Notes: generated by a model from the sequence alone, not told the origin. Positions 38,366-48,074 are shown, counted from the first letter of the stretch. The stretch is 64,000 nucleotides of DNA from Streptomyces sp. NL15-2K (GCF_030551255.1 NZ_CP130630.1:3453501-3517500), one strand, 5' to 3'. Numbers and translations: made by a program.

Positions 38366-41026
38366 TTGGGGCTCAGCAGACGTACTTTCAGCGCTCTCGC
38401 CGGTACCACGGCGCTCGGCTTCGCGCTGGGCGGCAGCGGCGGGGCTCCGACGGACGCCTCCTCGTCCCGCGGCGTGCCCACCGGCCCCGCGCCGGGTCCG
38501 CCGACCGCGGACGGGCTCGGGCACACGGTCGGCTTCGACCGGTACTCGCTGCTCGTGGACGGCAAGCGGCTGGTGCTGTGGTCGGGCGAGATGCACCCGT
38601 TCCGGCTGCCGAGCCCGTCGCTGTGGCGGGACGTGCTGCAGAAGATGCGCGCGCACGGCCACAACGCGGTGAGCACCTACGTGCCGTGGAACCACCACTC
38701 CCCCGCACCCGGGAAGTACGACTTCACGGGCGTCCGCGACCTCGACCTGTTCCTGCGGACGGCCACCGAGACCGGCCTGTACGTGATCCTGCGGCCCGGC
38801 CCGTACATCGACGCGGACATCGACAACGGCGGCTTCCCGGGCTGGCTGACGGCCACCGAGGGCCGGCCGGGCACCGCCGATCCGGCCTATCTGTCGCACG
38901 CCGACGAGTGGCTGACGCGGGTGAACGCCATCGCCGCCCGCCATCTGTTCACCAAGGGCAGGGGCACGGTCCTGCTGTACGAACTCGAGGACCGGTTCCG
39001 GAGCAAGGCGCGCGCCGACGGCATCGACGTCCCGCTCCTCCACGGCGACCAGTGGAGGAGCAGGGACGGGCGGCCCGATCCGTGGGGCGGCAAGGGGTAC
39101 GCGCAGTCGCGGCGGGTCCGGGACGCGGCGTACGAGCGGCGCTCCCACCTCACCGACCTCGCCACCGGCAGCCCGCTGCACAACGCCTACATGACCTTCG
39201 GCGGCACCTCGTGGGGCTGGCTGCCCGCGCCGGACGTCTACACGTCGTACGACTACGGGGCGGCCATCGACGAGGGCCGCAGGCCGACGGCGAAGCTCAC
39301 CCCGATGCACCAGATCGGGCACCTGCTGCAACGCCAGCCGGACTTCGCCAAGCTGCGCCGGGCGGCGGCGGTCAAGCCCTCGGACGGCCGGCTGAAGGTC
39401 TACCATCTGAGGAACCCGGACACCGACGCCCACGTGTACGTCCTGCGCAACGACAGCGCCGACAAGGTCACCTCGACGCTGCCCGGCACCGACTTCGACG
39501 TGCCGGTCACCGTCCCGCCCCGGGACGCCCGTCTGCTGGCGACCGGACTGCCCCTGGGGCAGCGGAAGTTGAGGTACTGCACCGTCCAGCCCATGATGTG
39601 CCTGACCGCCGGGCGGCAGGACATCGCGGTGTTCGCGGGCCCGCGCGGCGAGATGGCGCAGATCGCGCTGGACTGTCCGGACGAGCCGACGACGACCCGG
39701 ATGGACGCCGAGGGTGCGTGGGCGTACGACCGCGGCGTGCTGCGGGTGAACGCTCCGCTCGGCGCCGGCGGACTGACCCGGGTCCTGGTCGAGGGCGGCG
39801 GGGGCGACCGGCCGCTGCTGCTGCTCTTCGCCGACGACGCCACCACCCTGCGGCTGTGGCCCTACGACACCCCCTCCGGCTCGGTGCTGGTGTACGGCCC
39901 GGCGCTGGTGCGTGACGTCACCCTGCGCGGCGGCACCGCGCACGTGACCGGGGACACGGTCGGAGAGACCGGGCTGGAGGTGTGGGGGCCGCGCGGTATC
40001 GGCCAGGTCACCTGGAACCAGCGCCCGTTGCGGACGCGGCCCAGCGCCAGCGGCAGCCTGCTGGTGGAGCAGCTCCTGCCCGGCGTACGCCCGGTGCCGC
40101 TGCCCGCGCTGGACGGCGGCTGGCGGCGGCGGACCGAGAACCCCGAGTCCGCCCCGGACTTCGACGACTCGGACTGGACGGTCGCCGAAAAGCCCGTACT
40201 CCTCGCGGACGACCACGGCTTCCACTACGGCGACGTCTGGTACCGGGGGCGCCTCACGGACGCCGATGACCTCGAGTCCGTCTCCCTCGCCTACAGCACC
40301 GGTACGCAGGGGCTGCTGATGGCATGGCTGGACGGGGAGCCGCTGGGCACGCACCGGATGCCGGTGCCGGACAACGGCACGGTACGGCAGGGCAGTTGGG
40401 CGGCGACCGCCACGTTCTCCGTGCCCGAGAAGCTGCGTGAGCGCGGCTCCGAGCGCGTCCTGTCCGTTCTCGTCCGGCGGATGGCGCGCGACACGTACGA
40501 GGCGGCGCGCGGGCTGACGGGGGTCACCTTCAAGGGCGCCTCACCGAAGGTGAGTTGGCGCTTGCAGGGCGAGGCGGCGGCCGATCCCGTGCGCGGGCCG
40601 CTGAACAACGGCGGGCTGTACGGGGAGCGGAAGGGCTGGCACCTGCCGGAGTTCGCCGACGGCGACTGGGAGACGGTCGGCCTCCCCCGGGCCGACGTCC
40701 GGCAGGGCGTGACCTGGTACCGGACGACCTTCAAGCCGGCCGTGGAGGGTGGTGTCGACGCCTCGATCGGGCTCGTCCTGGAGGACGACCCGGCCCGCGC
40801 CTACCGCGTCCAGATCTTCCTCAACGGCTGGAACCTGGGCCAGTACATCAATGACGTGGGCCCGCAGCACACCTTCGTCCTGCCGAACGGGATCCTCCGC
40901 ACACGTGGGGCCAACACATTGGCTCTGGCGGTCCTGTCCGACGGGACCACACCGTCCGGTCCGCGGGATGTACGGCTGACACTGCTGGGGAGCGCGGCGG
41001 GAGGAGTGCCCGTGGAAGCGGTATGA
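38366..41026 (+). CDS. Tat-exported GH35-like protein lacking catalytic glutamates
   Basis: 886 residues from TTG 38366 (AGGAGG 7 bases upstream), with twin-arginine signal LGLSRRTFSALAGTTALGFA. The GH35 beta-galactosidase fold is evident: DRYSLLVDGKRLVLWSGEMH, NAVSTYVPWNHHSPAPGKYD, LYVILRPGPYIDADIDNGGF, YMTFGGTSWGWLPAPDVYTS, and C-terminal jelly-roll domains (LPNGILRTRGANTLALAVLS). Two defects are seen: the acid/base block normally VENEY reads LEDRF, and the strand carrying the nucleophile Glu (an EF.GGWFDPWGG-like motif) is shortened to DGRPDPWGG, consistent with an in-frame deletion near 39050-39085. It may be catalytically dead. Confidence 0.85.
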   Translation: MGLSRRTFSALAGTTALGFALGGSGGAPTDASSSRGVPTGPAPGPPTADGLGHTVGFDRYSLLVDGKRLVLWSGEMHPFRLPSPSLWRDVLQKMRAHGHNAVSTYVPWNHHSPAPGKYDFTGVRDLDLFLRTATETGLYVILRPGPYIDADIDNGGFPGWLTATEGRPGTADPAYLSHADEWLTRVNAIAARHLFTKGRGTVLLYELEDRFRSKARADGIDVPLLHGDQWRSRDGRPDPWGGKGYAQSRRVRDAAYERRSHLTDLATGSPLHNAYMTFGGTSWGWLPAPDVYTSYDYGAAIDEGRRPTAKLTPMHQIGHLLQRQPDFAKLRRAAAVKPSDGRLKVYHLRNPDTDAHVYVLRNDSADKVTSTLPGTDFDVPVTVPPRDARLLATGLPLGQRKLRYCTVQPMMCLTAGRQDIAVFAGPRGEMAQIALDCPDEPTTTRMDAEGAWAYDRGVLRVNAPLGAGGLTRVLVEGGGGDRPLLLLFADDATTLRLWPYDTPSGSVLVYGPALVRDVTLRGGTAHVTGDTVGETGLEVWGPRGIGQVTWNQRPLRTRPSASGSLLVEQLLPGVRPVPLPALDGGWRRRTENPESAPDFDDSDWTVAEKPVLLADDHGFHYGDVWYRGRLTDADDLESVSLAYSTGTQGLLMAWLDGEPLGTHRMPVPDNGTVRQGSWAATATFSVPEKLRERGSERVLSVLVRRMARDTYEAARGLTGVTFKGASPKVSWRLQGEAAADPVRGPLNNGGLYGERKGWHLPEFADGDWETVGLPRADVRQGVTWYRTTFKPAVEGGVDASIGLVLEDDPARAYRVQIFLNGWNLGQYINDVGPQHTFVLPNGILRTRGANTLALAVLSDGTTPSGPRDVRLTLLGSAAGGVPVEAV

Positions 41027-41112
41027 CCGAACGGCCCGTCCCGTGCATTGCCTTCTCCGGCGGGCTGGTGAACCGTATTTCCCCAGACCGCCGAAGACGA
41101 AGGGGGAACCCC

Positions 41113-42225
41113 GTGCGAAGACGGCGTTTCATCAGCGGATTAGTAGGTGCCGGGGCCGGGCTGGGCCTGGCCTCGGCGAGCGGCGGAACGGCTTGGGCCG
41201 CCCCGGCCGTCGCAGAACCCCACGACTGGCAGGCCGTCCCGGCGCCCGAGGCGACGCCGGCCGCCCAGTTGATCGACGTGGCCGCCGCGGGCCCCGACCT
41301 CGCCTGGGCCGTGGGCGAGGAGGGCCTTGACGGCGCCACCCGCGGCACGCCTCTCGCGCTCGTCTGGGACGGCGCGGCGTGGACGCGTACCGGCCTCGGT
41401 CACCTCGGCCTGACCGGCTCGCTGTGGGCCGTCGCCGGCGCCTCCGACGGCTCCGCCTGGGCCGTCGGCGGGGCGGCGACCAGCGCCGCACGGCTCCTCG
41501 CCTGGGACGGGCAGACCTGGCAGGACACCGACTTCCCCGGACGCGGGACGGCCGGGACCTCCCTCACCGGCGTCACCACCGGCCCCAAGGGCCACGTCTG
41601 GTTCTCCGGCCGGAACAGCGACGGCTCCGTGCTGCTGCACGGCCACCGGGGCCGCTGGACGTGGTTGCCACCGCTCCCGAGCGGGGCCACCGCCACGCCG
41701 TCGGGCCTGTGCCGTACGCGGTGCGGTGACGTGTGGGTCTACGGCAGCGAACTCGTCGCCCGCTGGGACGGCGACACGTGGACCGAGCTGCCCGCACCCG
41801 GCGGCATCCGCGCCACCGTGACCGGCCTGCTCCCCGTCGCCGACGACGACATCTGGCTCACCGGCTACGCCTATGGTGTCGGCGGCCCGCCCGGCAAACC
41901 GCCAGGGGTCACGCTGCTGCACGGCGACGGCAGCACCTGGACCGACGTCGCCAAGCCCTTCGGCGTCGGCAGCTTGACCGGCATCGTCGCCGACGAGCAG
42001 GGCCGGCCCGACCGCATCAGCGGCTGGGACTTCTGGGACCAGACGCGGGCCCATTACCTCCGGTGGGACGGCGCGGCCTGGGTGAGCGAGCGTGGTCCTG
42101 CCTCGACGACCCCGGTTCTCCTCAGCTCCCTTGCGCGCGTGCCCGGTTCGGGCGGCGGCTACTGGGCGGTCGGTACGACGTCCTCCTCGCCGTATCCGCC
42201 CGCCCAGATCCGCATCGAGCGGTGA
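41113..42225 (+). CDS. Tat-exported beta-propeller-like protein of unknown function
   Basis: 370 residues from GTG 41113; an upstream ATG at 41023 overlaps the GH35 stop but would bury the signal. Twin-arginine signal RRRRFISGLVGAGAGLGLA. The mature part holds repeating Trp-rich units (LAWAVGEEGLDG; SAWAVGGAATSAARLLAWDG; GHVWFSGRNSDGSVLLHGHR; DVWVYGSELVARWDGDTW), compatible with a secreted beta-propeller. A TTA codon at 41140-41142 inside the signal suggests bldA control. Follows the GH35-like gene on the same strand, possibly co-transcribed; no enzyme motif is seen. Confidence 0.75.
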   Translation: MRRRRFISGLVGAGAGLGLASASGGTAWAAPAVAEPHDWQAVPAPEATPAAQLIDVAAAGPDLAWAVGEEGLDGATRGTPLALVWDGAAWTRTGLGHLGLTGSLWAVAGASDGSAWAVGGAATSAARLLAWDGQTWQDTDFPGRGTAGTSLTGVTTGPKGHVWFSGRNSDGSVLLHGHRGRWTWLPPLPSGATATPSGLCRTRCGDVWVYGSELVARWDGDTWTELPAPGGIRATVTGLLPVADDDIWLTGYAYGVGGPPGKPPGVTLLHGDGSTWTDVAKPFGVGSLTGIVADEQGRPDRISGWDFWDQTRAHYLRWDGAAWVSERGPASTTPVLLSSLARVPGSGGGYWAVGTTSSSPYPPAQIRIER

Positions 42226-42237
42226 CGGCGGAACCGA

Positions 42238-43752
42238 CTACGACAGCCTGATCACGTTCCAGGACAGCGGCTCCAGTACGGCGGTCAGGGTGCCGTCCTT
42301 CAGGGCGGTGCCCTCGACCGTGTGCGGGGCGACCCGCTCGGGGTCGTCGAGCGTGTTGCGGGCGTCCGGGTCGGCGTCCGCGAGGGCGCTGTGCTCGACG
42401 ACCGACGTCAGGTCGAGGCCGTTCAGGCCGACTTCGAGCGGCAGCGCGTCGGTCCGGCCGCGGTTGACCGCGAAGACGGTGACCGTGCCGTCCTCGGCGC
42501 GTACGGCCGTGGCGTGCAGCAGGTCGGCCTCGCCGTACTTCTTCGTGTCGTACGTCGGCGAGTCGACGCGGACGTCGAGGACCTCGCCGCGGCCGTACTG
42601 CGAGGCCTGCGCGAATGGGAAGAACGTCGTCTGCCGCCAGGCCGGGCCGCCCGGCTCGGTCATGATCGGGGCGATGACGTTGACCAACTGGGCGAGGCAG
42701 GCGACGGTGACGCGGTCGGCGTGCCGGAGCAGGGCGATGAGGAGGGAGCCGAAGACGACGGCGTCGGTGACGCTGTAGTTGTCCTCCAGCAGGCGGGGGG
42801 CCTCCGGCCAGTCCCGCTGGTCGATGTTCTTGGCGTGCTCCTCCCACCTGGGCAGGTACCAGACGTTCCACTCGTCGAAGGAGAGGTTGATCCGCTTCTT
42901 CGACTTCAGCCGCGCGCCCACGTGGTCGGCGGTCGCGACGACGTTCTCGATGAAGGACTCCATGTCGACGGCGGAGGCCAGGAAGGAGTCGATGTCGCCG
43001 TCCTGCGGCCAGTAGTAGGCGTGCAGGGAGATGTAGTCGACGAGGTCGTACGTCTCCTGGAGGACCGTCGCCTCCCACTCGGCGAACGTCGGCATGGACT
43101 GGCTGGAGGAGCCGCAGGCGACGAGTTCGACGTTCGGGTCGATCTGGCGCATCGCGCGGGCCGTCTCGGCGGCTATACGGCCGTACTCCTCGGCCGTCTT
43201 GTGGCCGGTCTGCCAGGGGCCGTCCATCTCGTTGCCGAGGCACCAGAGTTTGATGCCGAAGGGGTCCTTGTCGCCGTGGCCGGCGCGGAGGTCGGACAGG
43301 GCGGTGCCGTCTGTGTGGTTGGCGTACTCCTGGAGTTCGAGGGCCTCGGCGACGCCTCGGGTGCCGAGGTTGACGGCCATCATGGGCTCGGCCTGGGGGC
43401 CGACCTTGCGGAGGAAGTCGATGTACTCGGAGAGGCCGAAGCGGTTGGACTCCGTGGAGTGCCAGGCGAGGTCGAGGCGGCGGGGGCGGGCCTCGGCGGG
43501 GCCGACGGAGTCCTCCCACTTGTAGCCGGAGACGAAGTTGCCGCCCGGGTAGCGGATGGCGGTGACGCCCAGTTCGCGGACGAGGTTCAGTACGTCCTGG
43601 CGCAGGCCCTTGTCGTCTGCGGTGGGGTGGTCCGGTTCGAAGATGCCGGTGTAGACGCAGCGGCCGAGGTGTTCTACGAAGGAGCCGAAGATACGGGGGT
43701 TGACTTCGCCGATGGTGAAGGCGGGGTCGAGGGTGAAGCGTGCGGTCTGCAT
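42238..43752 (-). CDS. abfA: GH51 alpha-N-arabinofuranosidase
   Basis: 504 residues from ATG 43752; no signal peptide, so intracellular. GH51 landmarks: RIFGSFVEHLGRCVYTGIFE, IRYPGGNFVSGYKWEDSVGP, acid/base Glu in CLGNEMDGPWQTGHK, nucleophile Glu in LSFDEWNVWYLPRW, and C-terminal sandwich domain ending ALKDGTLTAVLEPLSWNVIR. It releases L-arabinose from imported arabino-oligosaccharides. Last gene of the leftward importer operon, 104 bases after the second arabinanase. Confidence 0.95.
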   Translation of the reverse strand: MQTARFTLDPAFTIGEVNPRIFGSFVEHLGRCVYTGIFEPDHPTADDKGLRQDVLNLVRELGVTAIRYPGGNFVSGYKWEDSVGPAEARPRRLDLAWHSTESNRFGLSEYIDFLRKVGPQAEPMMAVNLGTRGVAEALELQEYANHTDGTALSDLRAGHGDKDPFGIKLWCLGNEMDGPWQTGHKTAEEYGRIAAETARAMRQIDPNVELVACGSSSQSMPTFAEWEATVLQETYDLVDYISLHAYYWPQDGDIDSFLASAVDMESFIENVVATADHVGARLKSKKRINLSFDEWNVWYLPRWEEHAKNIDQRDWPEAPRLLEDNYSVTDAVVFGSLLIALLRHADRVTVACLAQLVNVIAPIMTEPGGPAWRQTTFFPFAQASQYGRGEVLDVRVDSPTYDTKKYGEADLLHATAVRAEDGTVTVFAVNRGRTDALPLEVGLNGLDLTSVVEHSALADADPDARNTLDDPERVAPHTVEGTALKDGTLTAVLEPLSWNVIRLS

Positions 43753-43856
43753 GTGCGCCTTTCGAGGTGCGTGGTTCTGTTCGCTGGCGGCTGCTGGTGC
43801 GTGGGGGCTGGTCGCGCCCACGCGGCGGAGCCGCAAATTGATACGGCCCCGCGCCC

Positions 43857-44825
43857 CTAAGGCAAACCCGGCCAGCCGCTCTTTTTCCAGCTCAGCTTGT
43901 TCAGCCCTAGCTTCGGCGTGCCCTCGTCCTGCGCGTCGTAGTAGTGGTACGCCAGCCAGTCCTGGCCTCTGTCCCGGAAGACCGACTGGCCGCCCGTGCC
44001 GATGTACCTGCCGTGCCCCTCCAGCAACAGGTCGCCGCCGCCCTCCAGCATCGGCTTGCCGGTGCTGTCGGTGTACGGGCCGGTGATCTTCGTTGATCTG
44101 CCTACCTTGATCTTGTACGTGGAGTTCACGCCCGCGCAGCACGCGTCGTACGACGCGAAGAGGTAGAAGTAGCGGCCGTGCCTGACCACGTACGGGCCCT
44201 CCACCGCGTACGGCGCGTCCGGGCGGGTCGCCAGGTGGTGGACCGTGGCTCCCGGCACCGCCTTGCCCGTCCACGGGTTCAGCTCCACCATCCGGATGCC
44301 CGTCCAGTACGAGCCGAACGACATCCACAGCCGTCCGTCGGCCCTGATGATCGCCGGGTCGATGGCGTTCCAGGAGTCGGTCGTCTCGGAGGTGAAGACC
44401 TTGCCGTGGTCGGTCCAGGTGCCGGGGAGGCCGGTCCGGGAGGTGGCGACGCCGATCGCGGAGTGGTTGGTGCCCCAGGACGAAACCGCGTAGTACAGCC
44501 AGTACTTGCCCGCCCGGTACGAGATGTCCGGCGCCCAGGGGTCGGCCTTGTCGTTGTACTCGTACCACCAACTCGGCGGTTCGGCGAAGGCGTTGCCCGC
44601 GTCGTCCCAGTGCTTGGTGTCCTTCGACAGGCGGGCGCCGATGATGCCGCCGGTCGAGTACGCGACGTAGCCGCCGGACTCGAGGCGGATGACGGTGGGG
44701 TCGTGGATGATCTGCTGGCCGGTGATGGGCTGGGGGTCGGGGTAGGTCGCGTCCGCCTTGGCCGTGGTCGGGAGCAGGGCGAGGACGGCCGCGGCGAGGA
44801 TCGCCGCGAGTCTGAGGCGCTTCAA
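43857..44825 (-). CDS. Secreted GH43 endo-1,5-alpha-L-arabinanase
   Basis: 322 residues from ATG 44825 with a Sec signal (MKRLRLAAILAAAVLALLPT). GH43 catalytic set: QIIHDPTVIRLESGG (base Asp), SWNAIDPAIIRADGRLWMSF (second Asp), PYAVEGPYVVRHGRYFYLFA (acid Glu), and GGQSVFRDRGQDWLAYHYYD. Paralogue of the enzyme at 35420 but Sec- rather than Tat-exported. Encoded between the importer permease and the arabinofuranosidase, making the operon a complete arabinan route. Confidence 0.93.
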   Translation of the reverse strand: MKRLRLAAILAAAVLALLPTTAKADATYPDPQPITGQQIIHDPTVIRLESGGYVAYSTGGIIGARLSKDTKHWDDAGNAFAEPPSWWYEYNDKADPWAPDISYRAGKYWLYYAVSSWGTNHSAIGVATSRTGLPGTWTDHGKVFTSETTDSWNAIDPAIIRADGRLWMSFGSYWTGIRMVELNPWTGKAVPGATVHHLATRPDAPYAVEGPYVVRHGRYFYLFASYDACCAGVNSTYKIKVGRSTKITGPYTDSTGKPMLEGGGDLLLEGHGRYIGTGGQSVFRDRGQDWLAYHYYDAQDEGTPKLGLNKLSWKKSGWPGLP

Positions 44826-44847
44826 GTGCCTGTCTCCTTAAGGGGAG

Positions 44848-45729
44848 TTACTGGCCCGCGAGACCGGTGTGGGCGACGCCCGCCACGATCTGCCGCTGGA
44901 AGAAGACGAAGACGATGATCAGGGGCAGGCCCGCCATGAGGCCGCCGGCCATGAGCTGGGCCCACTGGATGCCGTAGGAGTTCATGACGGTCGCGATGCC
45001 GTTCGGCATGGTCATCAGGTCGGGGTTGTTGGTCACCATGTACGGCCAGAGGAAGTTGTTCCACGAGGCGATGAAGGTGAAGATGCCCACCGCCGCCAGG
45101 GACGGCCTCGCGAGCGGGACGACGATCGTGAAGAAGACGCGCCAGCGGCCGGCGCCGTCGATGAAGGCGGCCTCCTCCAGTTCGCGCGGGATGCCCTGGA
45201 AGAACTTGTAGAGGATGTAGACCATCGCGGCGGGCGCGCACTGCGGCAGGATCATGCCCCAGTACGTGTCGACCATGCCCATCTGCTGGACGGTGGTGAA
45301 GAGGGGGACGCCGAGGACCGCCGGGGAGATCATCAGGCCCGCCATGACGAGGCCGAGCAGGACGTTCTTGCCGCGGAACTCGGTGCGGGCGAAGCCGTAG
45401 CCGGCCAGGGCGCTGACCGTCAGCACGATGGAGGTCACGCAGACCGACACCACCAGGGAGTTGACGAACCAGTCGGTGACGTTGCCGGTCTCGTAGAGGG
45501 CCTTCCACGCCTGGCCCGTCCAGACCTCCGGCAGCCAGTGCGGTGGGATCTCGGCCGCCTCGGCCTCGGACTTGAGCGAGGTGAGCAGGGCGGCGACGAT
45601 CGGTGCCAGGAAGACGGCGGAGACGGCGACACCGATGATCGTGAGGATGATCTGGCTGGGCGTCCAGGGCTTGCGGGACTTGGTGCGTGCGGTGCGTACA
45701 GTGCGTACGGGCGTCTCGGCGGTGGTCAT
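44848..45729 (-). CDS. Oligosaccharide ABC transporter permease, MalG-like
   Basis: 293 residues from ATG 45729 with six predicted helices (PSQIILTIIGVAVSAVFLAP; VLLGLVMAGLMISPAVLGVP). EAA-loop region GIPRELEEAAFIDGAGRWRV marks the ABC-ATPase contact of CUT1 importers. Overlaps the preceding permease by 4 bases. The operon contains no ATPase, so a shared MsiK-type ATPase elsewhere is likely, as in other Streptomyces CUT1 systems. Confidence 0.92.
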   Translation of the reverse strand: MTTAETPVRTVRTARTKSRKPWTPSQIILTIIGVAVSAVFLAPIVAALLTSLKSEAEAAEIPPHWLPEVWTGQAWKALYETGNVTDWFVNSLVVSVCVTSIVLTVSALAGYGFARTEFRGKNVLLGLVMAGLMISPAVLGVPLFTTVQQMGMVDTYWGMILPQCAPAAMVYILYKFFQGIPRELEEAAFIDGAGRWRVFFTIVVPLARPSLAAVGIFTFIASWNNFLWPYMVTNNPDLMTMPNGIATVMNSYGIQWAQLMAGGLMAGLPLIIVFVFFQRQIVAGVAHTGLAGQ

Positions 45730-46664
45730 CGGCCGCCCTCCTCACGGTTGCGCAGCAGCCACATCCGCGCCAGGGCGATGACTGCGATGATCACGAAGAA
45801 GATGATGGACATCGCGGAGGCGTAGCCCACGCGGTAGCTGGTGAAGCCCTGTTCGAGGGTGTACTGCACGAACGACCTGGTGCTGAGCTCCGGCCCTGGA
45901 CTGAAGTCCATCATCACGACGGCCTGGTCGAAGAGCTGGAGCGAGGCGAGGATCTGGAGCGCGATCACCAGGCCGGTGATGTTGCGCAGCATCGGCAGCG
46001 TGATGTGGACCATGCGGTGCCAGGCGTTCGCGCCGTCGAGCTTCGCGGCCTCGTAGAGGTGGCCGGGGATGCCCTGAAGCGCGGCCAGGTAGAGCAAGAA
46101 GCTGAAGCCGACCGTCCACCACAGGGTCTGGATGACGATGGCGAGCATCGCGTACGACTTGTCGGTCAGCCAGGGCGTGTCGAGCCCGAGGGTCTCGTTG
46201 AACAGGCCGATGCCCTGGGTGAACAGCCACTGCCACATGTTGGCGGCGACGGTCGACGGCAGCAGGAACGGCACGAAGAAGCACAGCCGCCACAGCCACT
46301 TCCCGCGCTCGATGTGGTGCGCGAGCATCGCGAGCAGGAAGGCGAGCACGGTGATGCACGGCACGACGAGGAGCGTGAAGTACGCGCTGTGGCCGAGGGC
46401 GTCCCACATCGCCTGGTCGCGCAGGGCCTCGCGGTAGTTGTCGAGGCCGACGAAACTCGCGCCCTCGCCGGAGATGTTGGCGTCGGTGAAACTGAGGTAG
46501 ACGCCGCGCAGCAGCGGCCAGATCACGAACAGCGCGAAGAGCAGCAGGAACGGGGCGATGAACCAGCCCCCGTGCTGGAAGCCCTGCTTGCGGCGGACGG
46601 TCAGGGCGGCGGTCGCGGTCTTCGCGCGGGCCGGCGCGACGACGGTCTGAGCACTGGTCGTCAT
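45726..46664 (-). CDS. Oligosaccharide ABC transporter permease, MalF-like
   Basis: 312 residues from ATG 46664, which overlaps the stop of the binding-protein gene (ATGA). Six helices (WFIAPFLLLFALFVIWPLLR; YFTLLVVPCITVLAFLLAML). EAA loop GIPGHLYEAAKLDGANAWHR. Pairs with the MalG-like permease to form a CUT1 importer channel. The larger open frame extending to 47771 is antisense shadow and rejected. Confidence 0.92.
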   Translation of the reverse strand: MTTSAQTVVAPARAKTATAALTVRRKQGFQHGGWFIAPFLLLFALFVIWPLLRGVYLSFTDANISGEGASFVGLDNYREALRDQAMWDALGHSAYFTLLVVPCITVLAFLLAMLAHHIERGKWLWRLCFFVPFLLPSTVAANMWQWLFTQGIGLFNETLGLDTPWLTDKSYAMLAIVIQTLWWTVGFSFLLYLAALQGIPGHLYEAAKLDGANAWHRMVHITLPMLRNITGLVIALQILASLQLFDQAVVMMDFSPGPELSTRSFVQYTLEQGFTSYRVGYASAMSIIFFVIIAVIALARMWLLRNREEGGR

Positions 46665-48010
46665 GCGACCGCACCTCCCTGCGCGGCGGTTCTGCCGTCC
46701 ATCGGGTTCTTCGAGGCGAGGAGCTTGGTGAGACGGTTCTTCATCGTCCGCGCGACGGCGGCGGGCTTGGCGGAGCCCATCGTCGAGGAGACGACGACCG
46801 GGCCGAGGTCCTGGGCGAGCACGCCGGTGGAGCCCGCGAACCACACCTTGGGCTCGGTGGCCTGGTGGTCCATGGCGCTCACGTACTCGTTCTGCGGGGT
46901 GAGCTTCCGGTACGCGGGCGTGGAGAGGGTCGGCGTGTAGGCGGGGATGTGGCCGCCGGCCGCCCACTGCTGGGCGTGGGTGACGACGTACGCGGCCAGC
47001 TCGTGCGCGGCCTCGTTGGTGGCGCCGCCGCGGCCGGCCTGGTGGGGCAGGACGAAGGCGTGCGACTCGGCGTGGGTGGCCTGCTCGCCGAAGACGGGCG
47101 GCAGCGGGGTCGCGCCGTAGTCCAGCTTGGCGCCGGAGAAGACCGGCACGGACCAGTTGCCTTCCCAGGTGAAGGGGGCGCCGTTGATGAACTGCTCGCC
47201 GGTGGGGGCACCGGGGATGACGTAGCCGTCGGTGACGTGCTGCCGGAGGAACTCCAGGACCTGGGTCGCCTTGTCGGTGTCGAAGAGGACCTCGGTGCGG
47301 GCGTCGTTGAACCACTCGCCGCCGAGCTGGGTGTAGAAGGCGACGAAGAACCACCACTGGAAGTTCTGGTCCTGGGTCCACAGACCGATCGTCTGCAGGC
47401 CCTTCTTCTGGACCTGCTTGGCCTTCTTCAGGACGTCGAACCACTCGCCGGTGGAGGTGACCGGGATCATCCGGCCGTCGTCGCCGAGCAGGTCCGCCTT
47501 CTTCAGCACGTCCTTGCGGTAGAAGCAGAGTTGTACGTGGATGTCGAGCGGGAGGGCGTAGAGCTTGCCGTCGATGACACCGCGGTTCCACAGCGCCGGC
47601 TTGAAGTCCTTCTGCCGCACGCCGTACTTGGCCAGCAGGTCGACGTCCCAGGGGTCGAGGAGGCGGCCCGGCGAGAAGCCCGCCACCCGGCCCACGTGCA
47701 TGACGCCGAGTTCGGGGGCGCGGTTGCCCGCGGCGGCCATGGCGAGCTTGGTGTAGAAGGGGTTGCCCCACTGGAGAGTGGAGTCCTTCACCGCGATGCC
47801 GGGGTGCTCCTCACGGAAGGCGTCCAGCATCGCGATCATGTTGGCGCCGTCGCCGCCGCTGAAGAGGTTCCAGTACCGCACGCGCGTTCGGGCGTTCGAC
47901 GCGAGTGCGTCGGCCCCCGTACCGAGGGCGGCGAAGCCGAAACTGCCCGCGACCGCCAAACCGCCCGCGGTGGCCAGAAGTTGCCTGCGGTTCAGGTCAG
48001 GTCGTCCCAT
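46661..48010 (-). CDS. CUT1 extracellular solute-binding protein (arabino-oligosaccharide candidate)
   Basis: 449 residues from ATG 48010. Twin-arginine signal (LNRRQLLATAGGLAVAGSFG), then a cluster-B binding fold: TRVRYWNLFSGGDGANMIAM, NRAPELGVMHVGRVAGFSPG, GKLYALPLDIHVQLCFYRKD, INGAPFTWEGNWSVPVFSGA. First gene of the leftward operon with two permeases, GH43 and GH51, so arabino-oligosaccharides are the expected ligand. No lipobox Cys was seen; membrane tethering is unclear. Confidence 0.9.
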   Translation of the reverse strand: MGRPDLNRRQLLATAGGLAVAGSFGFAALGTGADALASNARTRVRYWNLFSGGDGANMIAMLDAFREEHPGIAVKDSTLQWGNPFYTKLAMAAAGNRAPELGVMHVGRVAGFSPGRLLDPWDVDLLAKYGVRQKDFKPALWNRGVIDGKLYALPLDIHVQLCFYRKDVLKKADLLGDDGRMIPVTSTGEWFDVLKKAKQVQKKGLQTIGLWTQDQNFQWWFFVAFYTQLGGEWFNDARTEVLFDTDKATQVLEFLRQHVTDGYVIPGAPTGEQFINGAPFTWEGNWSVPVFSGAKLDYGATPLPPVFGEQATHAESHAFVLPHQAGRGGATNEAAHELAAYVVTHAQQWAAGGHIPAYTPTLSTPAYRKLTPQNEYVSAMDHQATEPKVWFAGSTGVLAQDLGPVVVSSTMGSAKPAAVARTMKNRLTKLLASKNPMDGRTAAQGGAVA

Positions 48011-48074
48011 GCCCTGCCCTAACTGTTCGAGATCATCTTACGAGGATGTTCGGCATATCGAATTGTGCTCGTAA

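Noticed and set aside
37823..40354. 843-codon leftward frame extending rrf2
   Set aside because: The upstream part is antisense to the GH35-like gene; Rrf2 starts at ATG 38281 with the family N-terminus.
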